Source of the DNA: Mesorhizobium xinjiangense
Lineage (GTDB): Bacteria; Pseudomonadota; Alphaproteobacteria; Rhizobiales; Rhizobiaceae
Length of the DNA: 64,000 bases
Assembly: GCF_009749525.1 (NCBI RefSeq)
Contig: NZ_WOAC01000008.1
Location: forward strand, 62,001-126,000
Direction: 5' to 3'
Shown here: piece after piece, positions 10,437-18,976 of the stretch
Layout of the letters: each line of letters begins with the position of its first letter
How positions within the stretch are numbered: the first letter of the stretch is position 1
The notes under the pieces: model-generated
Database searches by the model: none
What the model was told of the DNA's origin: nothing
Seen by the model: the letters and a program-made list of their open reading frames with translations, nothing else
Made by a program: the position numbers and the translations under genes

Positions 10437-10643
10437 CCGCGGTTTTCCGCCAAGCATCGCGCGACGTTTCGCAACCATTTGTTTACCAGAACTCCAGCCG
10501 GTCAGGTCGGCCGGGTTTTTGCCATGCTGTCACCGCATTTCGGTTTCACTAAGCGGTGGTTAACCATTAGGAACGATATTAGAGGCGTTTCGGAGAGCGT
10601 CTTTCGATCTTTCCGGGGACACGGCTAAAACCAACAAGGCCTT

Positions 10644-12425
10644 TTGGGTTTGCGCAATAACGTCCTTCCTATTGACGCATCGTTCTCGCGCCCTGCCGGG
10701 CGGCGGACTTTGCCTGTTCTTCTCATTGTTGCCGCTCTTCTGGCCCTTTTCGGCGCGGGCGAGGCGAGGGCCGAGACGCGCACGCTGAAGCTCTACTTCG
10801 TCCATACGAAGGAGCGGGCCGAAATCACCTACAAGCGTAACGGCCGCTACATCAAGGGCGGCCTGGACCAGCTCAATCGCTTCCTGCGCGACTGGCGGCG
10901 CAACGAGCCGACCAGGATGGATCCGCATCTGATGGATATCTTGTGGGAGGCTTATCGCGCCAGCGGTTCGCGTGACTATATCCACGTGATCTCCGCCTAT
11001 CGTTCCCCGACCACCAACGCCATGTTGCGCAAACGCTCCAGCGGCGTGGCCAAGACGAGCCAGCACATGCTGGGCAAGGCGATCGATTTCTACATTCCCG
11101 ACGTCAAGCTGAGCAAGCTGCGCGCGATCGGGCTGAAAATGCAGGGCGGCGGCGTCGGCTACTATCCGCGCTCCGGCTCGCCCTTCGTGCACATGGATGT
11201 CGGCAATGTGCGCCATTGGCCGCGCATGTCGCGCCGTGAACTCGCCGCCGTATTCCCGAATGGCAAGACCCTGCACGTGCCGACGGACGGCAAGCCGCTG
11301 CCCGGCTATGACCAGGCGCTTGCCGCCTACAAGGCGCGCCAGCGCAGCGGCGCCACGGTTCAGCTTGCCAGCGCGGCCCGCTCGCGGCCCGGAGGATTTC
11401 TCTCGGCACTGTTTGGCGGCGGGGCCGACGAGGAGGAAGACAGCAACGTAACGGTGGCTTCGGCCGCCAGCCGCGATGCAGGCAGTGCCTCGGCGTCCGC
11501 CTCCAGACCGGCGCAGCGCCAAACGCCCGCACAAGCACAACAGCCGCAGCAGGCCGAACGGGCGCCCGCGCCGCCGCAAGCGCCCGCGGCCGCTCCGGAG
11601 GCGCCCGCGGCCGAAACGCCGGAAACCATTCTTGCATCTCTGCCTGCCGATGCCGTGCCGTTGCCGCTTGCCGCGCCGCGCGTGCAAGCGACGCAGGAAG
11701 AAGTGGACCAGATCGTGACGGCTTTTGCGGCGCCGGCAGGCGAGACCGTCGAGGTCCCGTTGCCGATCCGGCGTCCCGAGGCGCGTGAGCTGCCGGTCGA
11801 TCCGACGCTGGCCGTCGCCGCCCAGCGCGCCGAAGAGCGCCCGGTTGCGGTGCCGATTCCGAACGACAATGCGCGGCCTGATGAGGCGAGCGACGGCGCT
11901 GCCGCGCAGTCGCCCGTCGAACTGGCTGCACTTGCTCCCGTGCCGGGTCTGCGTCCCGGCACTGCGGTCGAGGCCGCTTCCTTGATACCGTCGCAACTCC
12001 GAGACCCGGTCGCAGAAGGACCGCGGGCCGCGGACGGCGCGGACAGCGACACCGACAAGGGTTCGCGGGTGGCTCTGGCGCCGGTCGCACGCTCCAAGCC
12101 CGGACCCGGCTCGGCGCTCGATACAGGTGTGCAAACGACCGCGAAGGCGGCTCGTCCACGGGCGGCAGACGGCAAGCCCGACCCGAAACCGGTTGTCATA
12201 CCTGTCGAAAGGATCGCCGCGCGCTGGGCGATGGAGGCGGCCAGCCGGTCGATCCGCTCCGTTGCCGCATCGCCGACGCCTTCTCTCGCCTACAACGCCA
12301 TCCGCACAGCGCCGAAGCAGGTTTATACGACTGGCTTCCGCAAGGATAAGGCCGACATCGACCCGGCCCGTTTCAGCGGCAACGCCGTCACCTTCATGTC
12401 GGTGGCCAGATTTACCGAAAACTGA
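10644..12425 (+). CDS. DUF882 (YcbK/MepK-like) cell-wall endopeptidase with long low-complexity tail
   Basis: A 593-residue secreted protein. After a signal peptide (LPVLLIVAALLALFGAGEARA) comes a DUF882 domain of the peptidase M15-like group: LKLYFVHTKERAEITY, SAYRSPTTNAML, SQHMLGKAIDFYI (His and Asp zinc ligands) and SPFVHMDVGNVRHW. Related proteins such as MepK cut peptidoglycan cross-links in the periplasm. From about residue 230 to 560 the protein is Pro/Ala/Glu-rich and probably disordered, far longer than usual for the family; a short conserved end (YNAIRTAPKQVYTTGF) follows. No ATG begins the frame; a TTG at 10644 is the best candidate start, and other TTG codons nearby are possible, so the exact N-terminus is uncertain. 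Confidence 0.82.
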   Translation: MGLRNNVLPIDASFSRPAGRRTLPVLLIVAALLALFGAGEARAETRTLKLYFVHTKERAEITYKRNGRYIKGGLDQLNRFLRDWRRNEPTRMDPHLMDILWEAYRASGSRDYIHVISAYRSPTTNAMLRKRSSGVAKTSQHMLGKAIDFYIPDVKLSKLRAIGLKMQGGGVGYYPRSGSPFVHMDVGNVRHWPRMSRRELAAVFPNGKTLHVPTDGKPLPGYDQALAAYKARQRSGATVQLASAARSRPGGFLSALFGGGADEEEDSNVTVASAASRDAGSASASASRPAQRQTPAQAQQPQQAERAPAPPQAPAAAPEAPAAETPETILASLPADAVPLPLAAPRVQATQEEVDQIVTAFAAPAGETVEVPLPIRRPEARELPVDPTLAVAAQRAEERPVAVPIPNDNARPDEASDGAAAQSPVELAALAPVPGLRPGTAVEAASLIPSQLRDPVAEGPRAADGADSDTDKGSRVALAPVARSKPGPGSALDTGVQTTAKAARPRAADGKPDPKPVVIPVERIAARWAMEAASRSIRSVAASPTPSLAYNAIRTAPKQVYTTGFRKDKADIDPARFSGNAVTFMSVARFTEN

Positions 12426-12499
12426 GGCGCTCCGCCGAACTATGCCGCATTGCGCGCGGGGAGGCCGGGGCGGTGGTTGGACCGGCTGTTCGCCAGTTA

Positions 12500-12541
12500 G
12501 AACATTGAGCGATAGGCACATGTTCCAGCATATTGATCCGA
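12500..12541. repeat. RIME-like repeat, truncated copy D
   Basis: About 42 bases match the central linker of the repeats at 10321 and 57494 (GAGCGATAGGCACATGTTCC and AGCATATTGATC), but both palindromes are missing or reduced. It looks like a decayed or partial copy. It lies between the DUF882 gene and the stop of eda. Confidence 0.6.
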
Positions 12542-12544
12542 AAG

Positions 12545-13186
12545 CTACTTCTTGCCGAGTTGCGATGCCTTGCGTGCCAGCGCCTCGATCTCGTCCCACT
12601 TGCCGTCATTGACGAGTTCGTCGGGCGCAACCCACGAACCGCCGATGCAGATGACGTTTGGCAGCGAAAGATAGGCACCGGCATTGGCGGCGGAAATGCC
12701 GCCCGTGGGGCAGAAGCGCACATCCGCGAGCGGCGAGGAGAGCGCCTTCAGGAAGGCGGCGCCGCCGGCCTGCTCGGCCGGGAAGAACTTCAACAGCTTG
12801 TAGCCTTCCTCCATCGCCGCCATGATCTCGCTGGGCGTGACCGCGCCGGGCAGCAGCGGCACCTCATAGGAACGCGCCGCGTCGAGAAGCTCTTGCGTCA
12901 TGCCGGGACTGACGATGAAGCGGGAGCCCGACTTGACGGCCTCCTCATATTGTCGCGCGCGCAGCACGGTGCCGGCCCCGACGATCGCTTCGGGCACTTC
13001 GCTGGCGGCAATTCGGATGGCATCGATTGCCTCGTCGGTCCTGAGCGTGATCTCGATTGCGGGCAGGCCGCCGCGCGCCAGCGCTGTCGCAAGCGGCACG
13101 ATATTGGCGGCACGCTCGATCTTCAGCACCGGGATCACCGGCTGCCCCGTCATTATGGGGGTGAGCTTGTCGGCTTTTTGCGACAT
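12545..13186 (-). CDS. eda: KDPG/KHG aldolase
   Basis: A 213-residue class I aldolase that splits 2-keto-3-deoxy-6-phosphogluconate into pyruvate and glyceraldehyde 3-phosphate (Entner-Doudoroff pathway) and can also act on 2-keto-4-hydroxyglutarate. Glu45 in AIEITLRT and the Schiff-base Lys133 in KFFPAE fall at exactly the residue numbers known for Escherichia coli Eda, which supports the start chosen at 13186 over upstream in-frame starts. GAGTVL, PTGGIS and the phosphate-binding end (IGGSWV) are intact. No edd, zwf or glk is adjacent here. Confidence 0.95.
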   Translation of the reverse strand: MSQKADKLTPIMTGQPVIPVLKIERAANIVPLATALARGGLPAIEITLRTDEAIDAIRIAASEVPEAIVGAGTVLRARQYEEAVKSGSRFIVSPGMTQELLDAARSYEVPLLPGAVTPSEIMAAMEEGYKLLKFFPAEQAGGAAFLKALSSPLADVRFCPTGGISAANAGAYLSLPNVICIGGSWVAPDELVNDGKWDEIEALARKASQLGKK

Positions 13187-13284
13187 GACGGTCCGAACCT
13201 CGCATTGCGGCTGATGTGAAACCTTCCGACAGATACAGAAGCCTGACCGGACGAACAAGCCGGGGTGTGTGCGGCGATCGCTCC

Positions 13285-13977
13285 TCAGATGACACCGAGC
13301 GCGGCGCGCAGCGCATAGGCGATCCGTTTCAGCCATCCCCGCCGGTCTTGTTTCGGGCTCGCGGTGCCGGGCAGTCGTGCCGTTGCCAGGCCGGCGGACC
13401 GATAGCGGGCGTAGGCGTTGGCGAGCCGGGTGTCGTAGCGGTGGCGGCGGTAGAGCGGCCCGTTATAGCCGCGGGCAAAGGTGGGCCAGTCGCGCTCCTT
13501 GAGCGGGCGCGTCAGCCCGGCCTTTTCGACATAGCGCAGCATGAGCCGGATCTGGCCGGCCACCCCGGCACGGGCTTCGGCGACGAGATCGTCGACGTTG
13601 CCATAGCCGAGCCATGCCCAATGCGCGCCCATGACCTGGCCGAGACCCCAGGACACCGATTCGCAGGCCGCCTTGTGATCGATCGCCGCCGCCCGGCGGA
13701 AGAGCGCCCAGCGTGCGCTCTGTGAGCGCGGATTGGCGATTTTGCCCGGCGTCGGCGATGCCAGCCCCGCCGCGCGCGCCTGTTCGCGCCTGTTGCCGGA
13801 CAGACGCCGGTCGAAATAGTGGCCCTCGAAACGGATGAGGGGTTCGTCGCGCCCGTCGATCCGGGCAAAGGCCCGGCCGCCGCTTTCGACGTCGATCACG
13901 GCCAGCAGCGCGGCCGGGTCTATGCCGGCCGGGTCGGCCAGATCGATTGCAGCCTGGATGATGTCATTGTCGAGCAT
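13285..13977 (-). CDS. N-acetylmuramidase family protein (DUF3380)
   Basis: A 230-residue protein of the peptidoglycan muramidase family found in phage endolysins and bacterial genomes. The catalytic Glu is probably Glu31 in AVIDVESGGRAF. Further family blocks are RFEGHYFDRRL, SWGLGQVMG and FARGYNGPLYRRHRYD. The ATG at 13977 follows GCGAGGAGG and gives the standard N-terminus; an upstream extension has no ribosome site. No signal peptide is visible, so export would need a holin-like or other route, yet no phage genes surround it. It may be a domesticated lysin or a cytosolic protein of unknown use. Confidence 0.82.
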   Translation of the reverse strand: MLDNDIIQAAIDLADPAGIDPAALLAVIDVESGGRAFARIDGRDEPLIRFEGHYFDRRLSGNRREQARAAGLASPTPGKIANPRSQSARWALFRRAAAIDHKAACESVSWGLGQVMGAHWAWLGYGNVDDLVAEARAGVAGQIRLMLRYVEKAGLTRPLKERDWPTFARGYNGPLYRRHRYDTRLANAYARYRSAGLATARLPGTASPKQDRRGWLKRIAYALRAALGVI

Positions 13978-14149
13978 GGTGCCTCCTCGCGTCTGCCGGC
14001 CGATTGTCGAAGCCGCGATGCGGGCGGGGAAATGATTATGCTGCAAAGGTATCTGGAGGCCGCGGCCTGCATGCCGCAAGATCAGGGAATGAAACGTCAA
14101 TCGGCCTCGGTCTTGATTGTGCCGCACGGAGCCGGTAGGCGCTTTCGCC

Positions 14150-15109
14150 ATGAAAACATCCACGTCCGCCGGCGGATACAAGGTTGCCGCGCTTTACCGT
14201 TTCTGCCGGTTGGAGGCGTTTGGCGAGCTGCGCGAACCGCTTGCTGCGTTCTGCCGCGCGCGCGGCATATGCGGCACGCTGCTCCTGGCGCATGAGGGTA
14301 TCAACGGCACGGTGGCTGGAACCGACGAGGCGATCGACGCCCTTGTCGACCATTTACGCGCCATTCCCGGTCTCGATGGCATGGAGATCAAGTTCAGCCG
14401 GGCCGCCGGGATGCCGTTCAACCGCATGAAGGTCAGGCTCAAGCGCGAGATCGTCACCATGGGCGTCGGCGATCTCGACCCGGTGCAAGATGCCGGCACC
14501 TATGTCGAGCCGGCGGAATGGAACGCGCTGGTCGATGATCCCGACACCGTCGTCATCGACACGCGCAACGATTATGAGGTGACGCTCGGAACGTTTCGCG
14601 GTGCGGTCAATCCCGACACGTCGAGCTTTCGCGACTTCCCGGCCTGGGCCGAGGCCCAGCGCGAGGCGCTGGCCGCCCGCCGGGTGGCCATGTTCTGCAC
14701 CGGCGGCATCCGCTGCGAGAAGGCAACCGCCTATATGCGGTCCATCGGCATCGAGGCGGTCTATCACCTCAAGGGCGGCATACTGAAATATCTGGAGGAG
14801 GTGCCGACAGCCGACAGTCGCTGGCAGGGCGAGTGTTTCGTGTTCGACGAGCGGGTCTCGATTATCCACGGTCTTGAGGAAGGCGAGGCGGAACTCTGCC
14901 GGGCCTGCCGCCATCCGCTGACTGGCGGGGACCGCGCCTCGCCGCATTATGTGGCCGGCATTTCGTGCCCGCATTGCCACGAGAGCCGGACGGCGGAGGA
15001 TCGCGCGCGCTATGCCGAACGCCAGCGCCAGGTGGAACTGGCCGAAAGGCGCGGTTCGTCGCGGCATATCGGCCGGCCGGCCGCTCCATCGGAAAACGAG
15101 GGCGCCTGA
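14150..15109 (+). CDS. trhO: tRNA uridine(34) hydroxylase, rhodanese family
   Basis: A 319-residue protein of the TrhO/YceA family, which hydroxylates U34 of certain tRNAs on the way to 5-carboxymethoxyuridine-type modifications. It has the N-terminal acylphosphatase-like domain ([14 protein letters not shown], about 45-57), the rhodanese domain with VIDTRNDYE and the active loop [16 protein letters not shown] (Cys183, Cys189), and a C-terminal Cys-rich segment ([14 protein letters not shown]) that could bind zinc. All family hallmarks are present and the length is normal. The ATG at 14150 is used instead of a TTG 33 bases upstream. It is divergent from the muramidase gene. Confidence 0.95.
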   Translation: MKTSTSAGGYKVAALYRFCRLEAFGELREPLAAFCRARGICGTLLLAHEGINGTVAGTDEAIDALVDHLRAIPGLDGMEIKFSRAAGMPFNRMKVRLKREIVTMGVGDLDPVQDAGTYVEPAEWNALVDDPDTVVIDTRNDYEVTLGTFRGAVNPDTSSFRDFPAWAEAQREALAARRVAMFCTGGIRCEKATAYMRSIGIEAVYHLKGGILKYLEEVPTADSRWQGECFVFDERVSIIHGLEEGEAELCRACRHPLTGGDRASPHYVAGISCPHCHESRTAEDRARYAERQRQVELAERRGSSRHIGRPAAPSENEGA

Positions 15110-15178
15110 GCATCGTTGCCCTGAACGTCGATGAGCGTCATTGTATTGTCTTGTTTCGGCCCCTAGCTAACCTTGCAG

Positions 15179-15236
15179 GCGGCAATCGATGCCGCTCTCA
15201 TTGCGACCAGGGCGAGACCCTCGCCACCGGCCTGGT
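15179..15236 (+). promoter_or_regulatory. Two consecutive stem-loops in the leader of the TerB-like gene
   Basis: GCGGCA-ATCGA-TGCCGC (15179-15195) is followed by a compound hairpin, ACCAGG ... GGCGAG-ACC-CTCGCC ... CCTGGT (15206-15236). The second ends 10 bases before the GGAGG ribosome site of the gene at 15259. They could modulate translation or form part of a transcript end; no known riboswitch pattern is recognised. Confidence 0.35.
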
Positions 15237-15258
15237 AAGGTAACCCGCGGAGGAATTC

Positions 15259-15996
15259 ATGCTTGATCCCAAGAAACTGCTCGACGACCTGCTTGGCTCC
15301 ACAATTCCGGGGACCGGTTCCACGGTGCGCGAGAAGGCCGGCCAGGCGACGCAACTGGCCAAGGACAATCCGCTTGCATCGGGCGCGCTCGTCGCGGTGC
15401 TTCTGGGAACCGGGGCCGGACGCAAGCTCACGGGTTCGGCGTTGAAGGTCGGCGGTCTCGCGGCGGTGGCGGGGCTCGCCTACAAAGCCTACCAGAATTA
15501 CCAGGCCGGCAAGCAGCCTGACACCAGCGAGGCGGCGAAACCCGAATTGCCGGCTCCGCCGTCGGGCACTGGCTTCGACCCCGCGGCCGCCCCGCAGGGC
15601 GAGGCCGAATTCGCGCTGACGCTGGTGCGTGCCATGATCGCGGCGGCGCGGGCCGACGGGCATATCGACGAGGCCGAACGCGGCAATATCGCCGAGCGGC
15701 TGAAGCTCGCCGGGATTGGCGAAGAGGCCGAGGCCTTTCTGGCCGATGAATTGAAGAAGCCGGTCGACATCGACGCGCTGGTGGATGCGGCGCGCACGGA
15801 AGAACAGCGTGTCGAGCTCTACACGGCCTCGCGCCTGACGATCGACCCGCAGACCCGCGCCGAACGCGGCTATCTCGATCTCCTGGCCGGCCGGCTCAGG
15901 CTTCCCGATGCGTTGATCGACCATATCGAAGCCACCGTCAGCGAAGCCAAGGAGACCTCCGAGCCTGCCGCTGCGCCGGCGAATTCGCCTTGGTGA
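15259..15996 (+). CDS. TerB-like / DUF533 (YebE) inner-membrane-associated protein
   Basis: A 245-residue protein. Residues 1-95 contain DPKKLLDDLLGS and a Gly/Ala-rich hydrophobic region (SGALVAVLLGTGAGRK, then KVGGLAAVAGLAYKAY) that may insert in the membrane. Residues 110-225 form an all-helical TerB-like domain (ALTLVRAMIAAARADGHID, then EAERGNIAERL). This is the arrangement of the DUF533/YebE family, related to tellurite-resistance TerB but without known function. The ribosome site CGGAGGAAT precedes the ATG at 15259. There are no ter genes nearby, so a tellurite role should not be assumed. The tail (SEPAAAPANSPW) is low-complexity. Confidence 0.85.
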   Translation: MLDPKKLLDDLLGSTIPGTGSTVREKAGQATQLAKDNPLASGALVAVLLGTGAGRKLTGSALKVGGLAAVAGLAYKAYQNYQAGKQPDTSEAAKPELPAPPSGTGFDPAAAPQGEAEFALTLVRAMIAAARADGHIDEAERGNIAERLKLAGIGEEAEAFLADELKKPVDIDALVDAARTEEQRVELYTASRLTIDPQTRAERGYLDLLAGRLRLPDALIDHIEATVSEAKETSEPAAAPANSPW

Positions 15997-16063
15997 GCGC
16001 GCTGCGGACCTGGGCGGGGAGGCATCCGGCGTACCGGGGGCGTTAAGAATCCGTTAACCTTCG

Positions 16064-16150
16064 GGGCGCATGATTCGACCTGTCGGATCGGCTTTTTCCT
16101 CCTCCCAAGCACGGTCCAATCGGGCGGTCGCAAATGACCGCCCTTTTCTT
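16064..16150 (+). ncRNA. Candidate trans-acting sRNA with anti-Shine-Dalgarno motif (alpha-r8/alpha-r14-like)
   Basis: Between two protein genes lies about 87 bases holding the pyrimidine run TTTTTCCTCCTCCC (16093-16106). This run is enclosed by a short stem (GCTT ... AAGC) and is followed, after 15 bases, by a strong rho-independent terminator. Rhizobial sRNA families such as MmgR (alpha-r8) and CuckooRNA-type (alpha-r14) expose a CCTCCTCCC-like loop that pairs with ribosome-binding sites, and they end in such a terminator. The 5' end (about 16064) is inferred from typical length and from the AT-rich TTAAGAATCCGTTAACC upstream that could hold the promoter. The exact family is uncertain. Confidence 0.5.
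16122..16147 (+). terminator. Rho-independent terminator
   Basis: GGGCGGTC-GCAAAT-GACCGCCC is followed by TTTTCTT. This is a perfect 8-bp GC-rich stem with a T tract on the plus strand, 125 bases after the TerB-like gene and immediately after the anti-Shine-Dalgarno motif. It ends either the TerB-like transcript or, more likely, the candidate sRNA. Confidence 0.85.
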
Positions 16151-16282
16151 CGAAACAAATCTTGAGAAAATTGAATCCTGAAATTGTGCGCGCACGGCAA
16201 TGTCACGCCCTTGCGCCGATAGCTTCCATCTGCAAATTGCGACAGATGCAAAGCGCGTGTGCGCTGTTGAGGAGGGACGACA

Positions 16283-17038
16283 TTGAGCACGGGAAAAGTC
16301 GCCATTGTCACCGGTGCCGGAACGGGGATCGGTAAAGCCTGCGCCACGGCGCTCTTGAAGAACGGCTGGAACACGGTCTTTACCGGACGCCGGGTGAACG
16401 TGCTCGAGGATGCGATCGCCTCGGCCGGCGAGACGCAGGCACGCGCCGTCGCGATCGGCTGCGACATATCCAGGGCCGATGAGGTCGACGCCTTGTTCGA
16501 CAAGGCGGTCGCCGAGTTCGGCAGGGTGGACCTGCTCTTCAACAATGCCGGCATGGGCTACAAGTCGACGCTGATCGACGAGATACCCGTCGAGGTCTGG
16601 CAGGATGTGGTGGGTGCCAACCTGACCGGCTCCTTCCTGTGCGCCCGGGCCGCGTTCCGGCAGATGCGCCGCCAGGACCCGATGGGCGGGCGCATCATCA
16701 ACAATGGCTCCATCTCGGCCTATGCGCCCCGGCCCGGATCCGTGCCCTACACGACGACCAAGCATGCCATCAGCGGACTGACGCGCACGCTGGTGCTCGA
16801 CGGGCGGCCTTTCGACATCGCCTGCGGGCAGATCGACATCGGCAACGCGCTCACCGAGATGGCCGCGCCGATGACCAGGGGCGTGCCGCAGGCCAACGGC
16901 GAGATTGCCGTGGAGGATGTCATGGATGTCGGCCATGTCGCCGATGCGGTGCTGCACATGGCCGGCCTGCCGCTCGAGGCCAATGTGCTTTTCATGACCG
17001 TCATGGCGACCAAGATGCCCTTTGTCGGCCGCGGATAA
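16283..17038 (+). CDS. Short-chain dehydrogenase/reductase
   Basis: A 251-residue classical SDR: nucleotide-binding VTGAGTGIGKA near residue 10, NNAGMG in the central strand, Ser in NNGSISAYAPRP and the catalytic YTTTK. The Asn-Asn-Ala-Gly and Tyr-x3-Lys elements are intact, so it should be an active NAD(P)-dependent oxidoreductase; the substrate is unknown. No ATG begins the frame; the TTG at 16283 lies 8 bases after GAGGAGGG and is the natural start. The gene is preceded by a terminator and candidate sRNA. A distantly related SDR is at 22484. Confidence 0.88.
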   Translation: MSTGKVAIVTGAGTGIGKACATALLKNGWNTVFTGRRVNVLEDAIASAGETQARAVAIGCDISRADEVDALFDKAVAEFGRVDLLFNNAGMGYKSTLIDEIPVEVWQDVVGANLTGSFLCARAAFRQMRRQDPMGGRIINNGSISAYAPRPGSVPYTTTKHAISGLTRTLVLDGRPFDIACGQIDIGNALTEMAAPMTRGVPQANGEIAVEDVMDVGHVADAVLHMAGLPLEANVLFMTVMATKMPFVGRG

Positions 17039-17197
17039 CGCGCTTGCTGCGGCCGAACCCTATCTCCGGAATGAACCGACGCCCCGGCAGGGCCGCCGCC
17101 GGCCTTGCTCCGGACGCCGCGGGTTGGTGTCCTTTTCGCAAGATACGTGCTTTGCTAGATCCATATACCTACGCCCCTTCAGGAGACTGACCGGACG

Positions 17198-18976
17198 ATG
17201 GAATCGCTGATTGCCGGCCATGAGGCCATTCTGTCGCTGGTGCTTCTGCTCGTTCTGCTGGCGGCGTTCATCGTCGAGCGCTACCCGCCGGAAGTGACGG
17301 CGGTGTGCGGCGCGGCCGCCTTCATCATACTGGGCCTCACCACTCCCGATGACGCGATGAAGGCATTTTCCAATCCCGCACCGATCACCATTGCCGCGAT
17401 GTTCATCCTGTCCGGTGCGCTGGTGCGCACCGGCGTGCTCGAAAGCATGGCCGACCGGCTGATCTCGCGTGCCTCGGCGCGCCCGGCCATGGGCATTGCC
17501 GTGCTTTTGTGCGGCACCGTCGCCGCATCGGCCTTCATGAACAACACGCCGGTCGTCCTGATCCTCATTCCGATCGTCTTCCGGCTCGCCCGTTCGATCG
17601 ACGTTGCCGCCACGCGGCTGCTCATTCCCATATCCTATGCCGCCATTCTCGGCGGCACCTGCACGCTCATCGGAACCTCCACCAACATCCTTGTCGACGG
17701 CGTGGCGCGGCGCGCCGGGCTCGAACCGTTCTCGATCTTCGAGATCACCCCCGTCGGCATCGTGGTGGCGTTGACGGGCACGGTCGTCATGCTGGTGCTC
17801 GGCCGCTTCCTCCTGCCCGACCGGCGAACTGAAGGCGAAGCCGCGCTGACCGGCGAAAGCGAGTTCCTGTCGGAGATCACCATACGCGCGGACGGCAAGT
17901 ACACGCAGCAGAAGATCGGCGCGATCGCCGATTTCAAGCGCTCGGGCCTGCGCATCCTCGGCCTGCGCCGCGGCGGCGAGATCGTTCGCGAGGGTATCGC
18001 CGAAAAGACGATGAAGCGCGGCGATTCGCTCATCATCGTCGGCACGACATCGGAAATCCTGACGCTCAACGAAAAGGCCGGCCTGCGCGTCGGCCTGCGC
18101 CGCAGCCAGGACCGCTCCGGCGAGACCGTGGCGGTGGAAGCGGTCGTCGCGCCGCATCGCGGCACGGCTGGTGAACGCATCATCGACCTGTCGCTCGGCC
18201 GACGCTACGGCGTGCGCATTCTCGGCGCCCACAGGCACCGCCACATTCCGGGCTCCGATCTCGAAAGCGTCAAGCTCAGGCCGGCGGACAAGCTTCTTCT
18301 GGAAGGCCCGCCCGACAATTTCGACGCGCTGACGGAAGATGCGGACCTTGTTTCGGTGACGCGTCCGAGCGGCCGGCCCTACAGGCGCGGCAAGGCGCCG
18401 ATCGCGATGGCGGCGCTTGCCGCCGTGGTCGGTCTCGCCGCCTTCAACGTCATGGATATCGGCATACTGGCCATGCTCGCGGTGGCCGCGATCCTCCTGC
18501 TGCGCTGCATCGACAGCGAGGAGGCGTGGAGCTCGATCGACGGGTCGATCCTCGTCCTGATCTTTTCGATGCTCATCATCGGTGCCGGGCTGGAACGATC
18601 CGGCGGCGTCGAACTGATCGTCAACTCGCTTACGCCCTATCTCGCAACGATGCCGCCATTGGTCACCCTGGTGGCGATTTACATCATTTCCTCGGTGCTG
18701 ACGGAAACGGTGACCAACAATGCGGTGGCCGTGATCGTGGCGCCGATCGCCATCGGCCTGGCCCATCAGATGGGGATCGACCCCAGGCCCTTCGTGATTG
18801 CCGTGATGATCGGCGCCAGCGCCAGTTTTGCCACTCCGATCGGCTATCAGACCAACACGCTGGTCTATGGTGCGGGCAACTACCGCTTTTCCGATTTCCT
18901 GCGTGTCGGCATCTTCATGAATATCGCGATCGGGATCGCCAGCTGCGCGGCGATCTATTTTCTTTACGACCTCTGA
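17198..18976 (+). CDS. SLC13-family (DASS) permease with central TrkA-C domains
   Basis: A 592-residue inner-membrane transporter. An N-terminal block of hydrophobic segments (from residue 10) contains FMNNTPVVLILIP, the Asn-rich hairpin of the ArsB/DASS fold, and GGTCTLIGTSTNILV (Na+/substrate loop). Residues about 215-400 hold two TrkA-C (RCK_C) domains in the cytosol. The second membrane half includes SSVLTETVTNNAVAVIVAP and FATPIGYQTNTLVYGAGNY. The layout matches the YfbS/SLC13 group, often annotated as sulfate, dicarboxylate or other anion carriers; the real substrate is unknown. The ribosome site AGGAG precedes the ATG at 17198. Its last 13 bases overlap the convergent aminotransferase gene. 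Confidence 0.9.
   Translation: MESLIAGHEAILSLVLLLVLLAAFIVERYPPEVTAVCGAAAFIILGLTTPDDAMKAFSNPAPITIAAMFILSGALVRTGVLESMADRLISRASARPAMGIAVLLCGTVAASAFMNNTPVVLILIPIVFRLARSIDVAATRLLIPISYAAILGGTCTLIGTSTNILVDGVARRAGLEPFSIFEITPVGIVVALTGTVVMLVLGRFLLPDRRTEGEAALTGESEFLSEITIRADGKYTQQKIGAIADFKRSGLRILGLRRGGEIVREGIAEKTMKRGDSLIIVGTTSEILTLNEKAGLRVGLRRSQDRSGETVAVEAVVAPHRGTAGERIIDLSLGRRYGVRILGAHRHRHIPGSDLESVKLRPADKLLLEGPPDNFDALTEDADLVSVTRPSGRPYRRGKAPIAMAALAAVVGLAAFNVMDIGILAMLAVAAILLLRCIDSEEAWSSIDGSILVLIFSMLIIGAGLERSGGVELIVNSLTPYLATMPPLVTLVAIYIISSVLTETVTNNAVAVIVAPIAIGLAHQMGIDPRPFVIAVMIGASASFATPIGYQTNTLVYGAGNYRFSDFLRVGIFMNIAIGIASCAAIYFLYDL

Noticed and set aside
13285-13977. Muramidase as evidence of a prophage
   Set aside because: No holin, capsid, tail, integrase or att-like repeats are nearby; eda and trhO flank it.
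13978-14181. A 68-residue N-terminal extension of the muramidase
   Set aside because: ATG 13977 has a strong GAGGAGG site and the domain begins there.
15259-15996. A tellurite-resistance locus
   Set aside because: Only a TerB-like fold is present; no terZ, terD, terC or tehB genes occur in the window.
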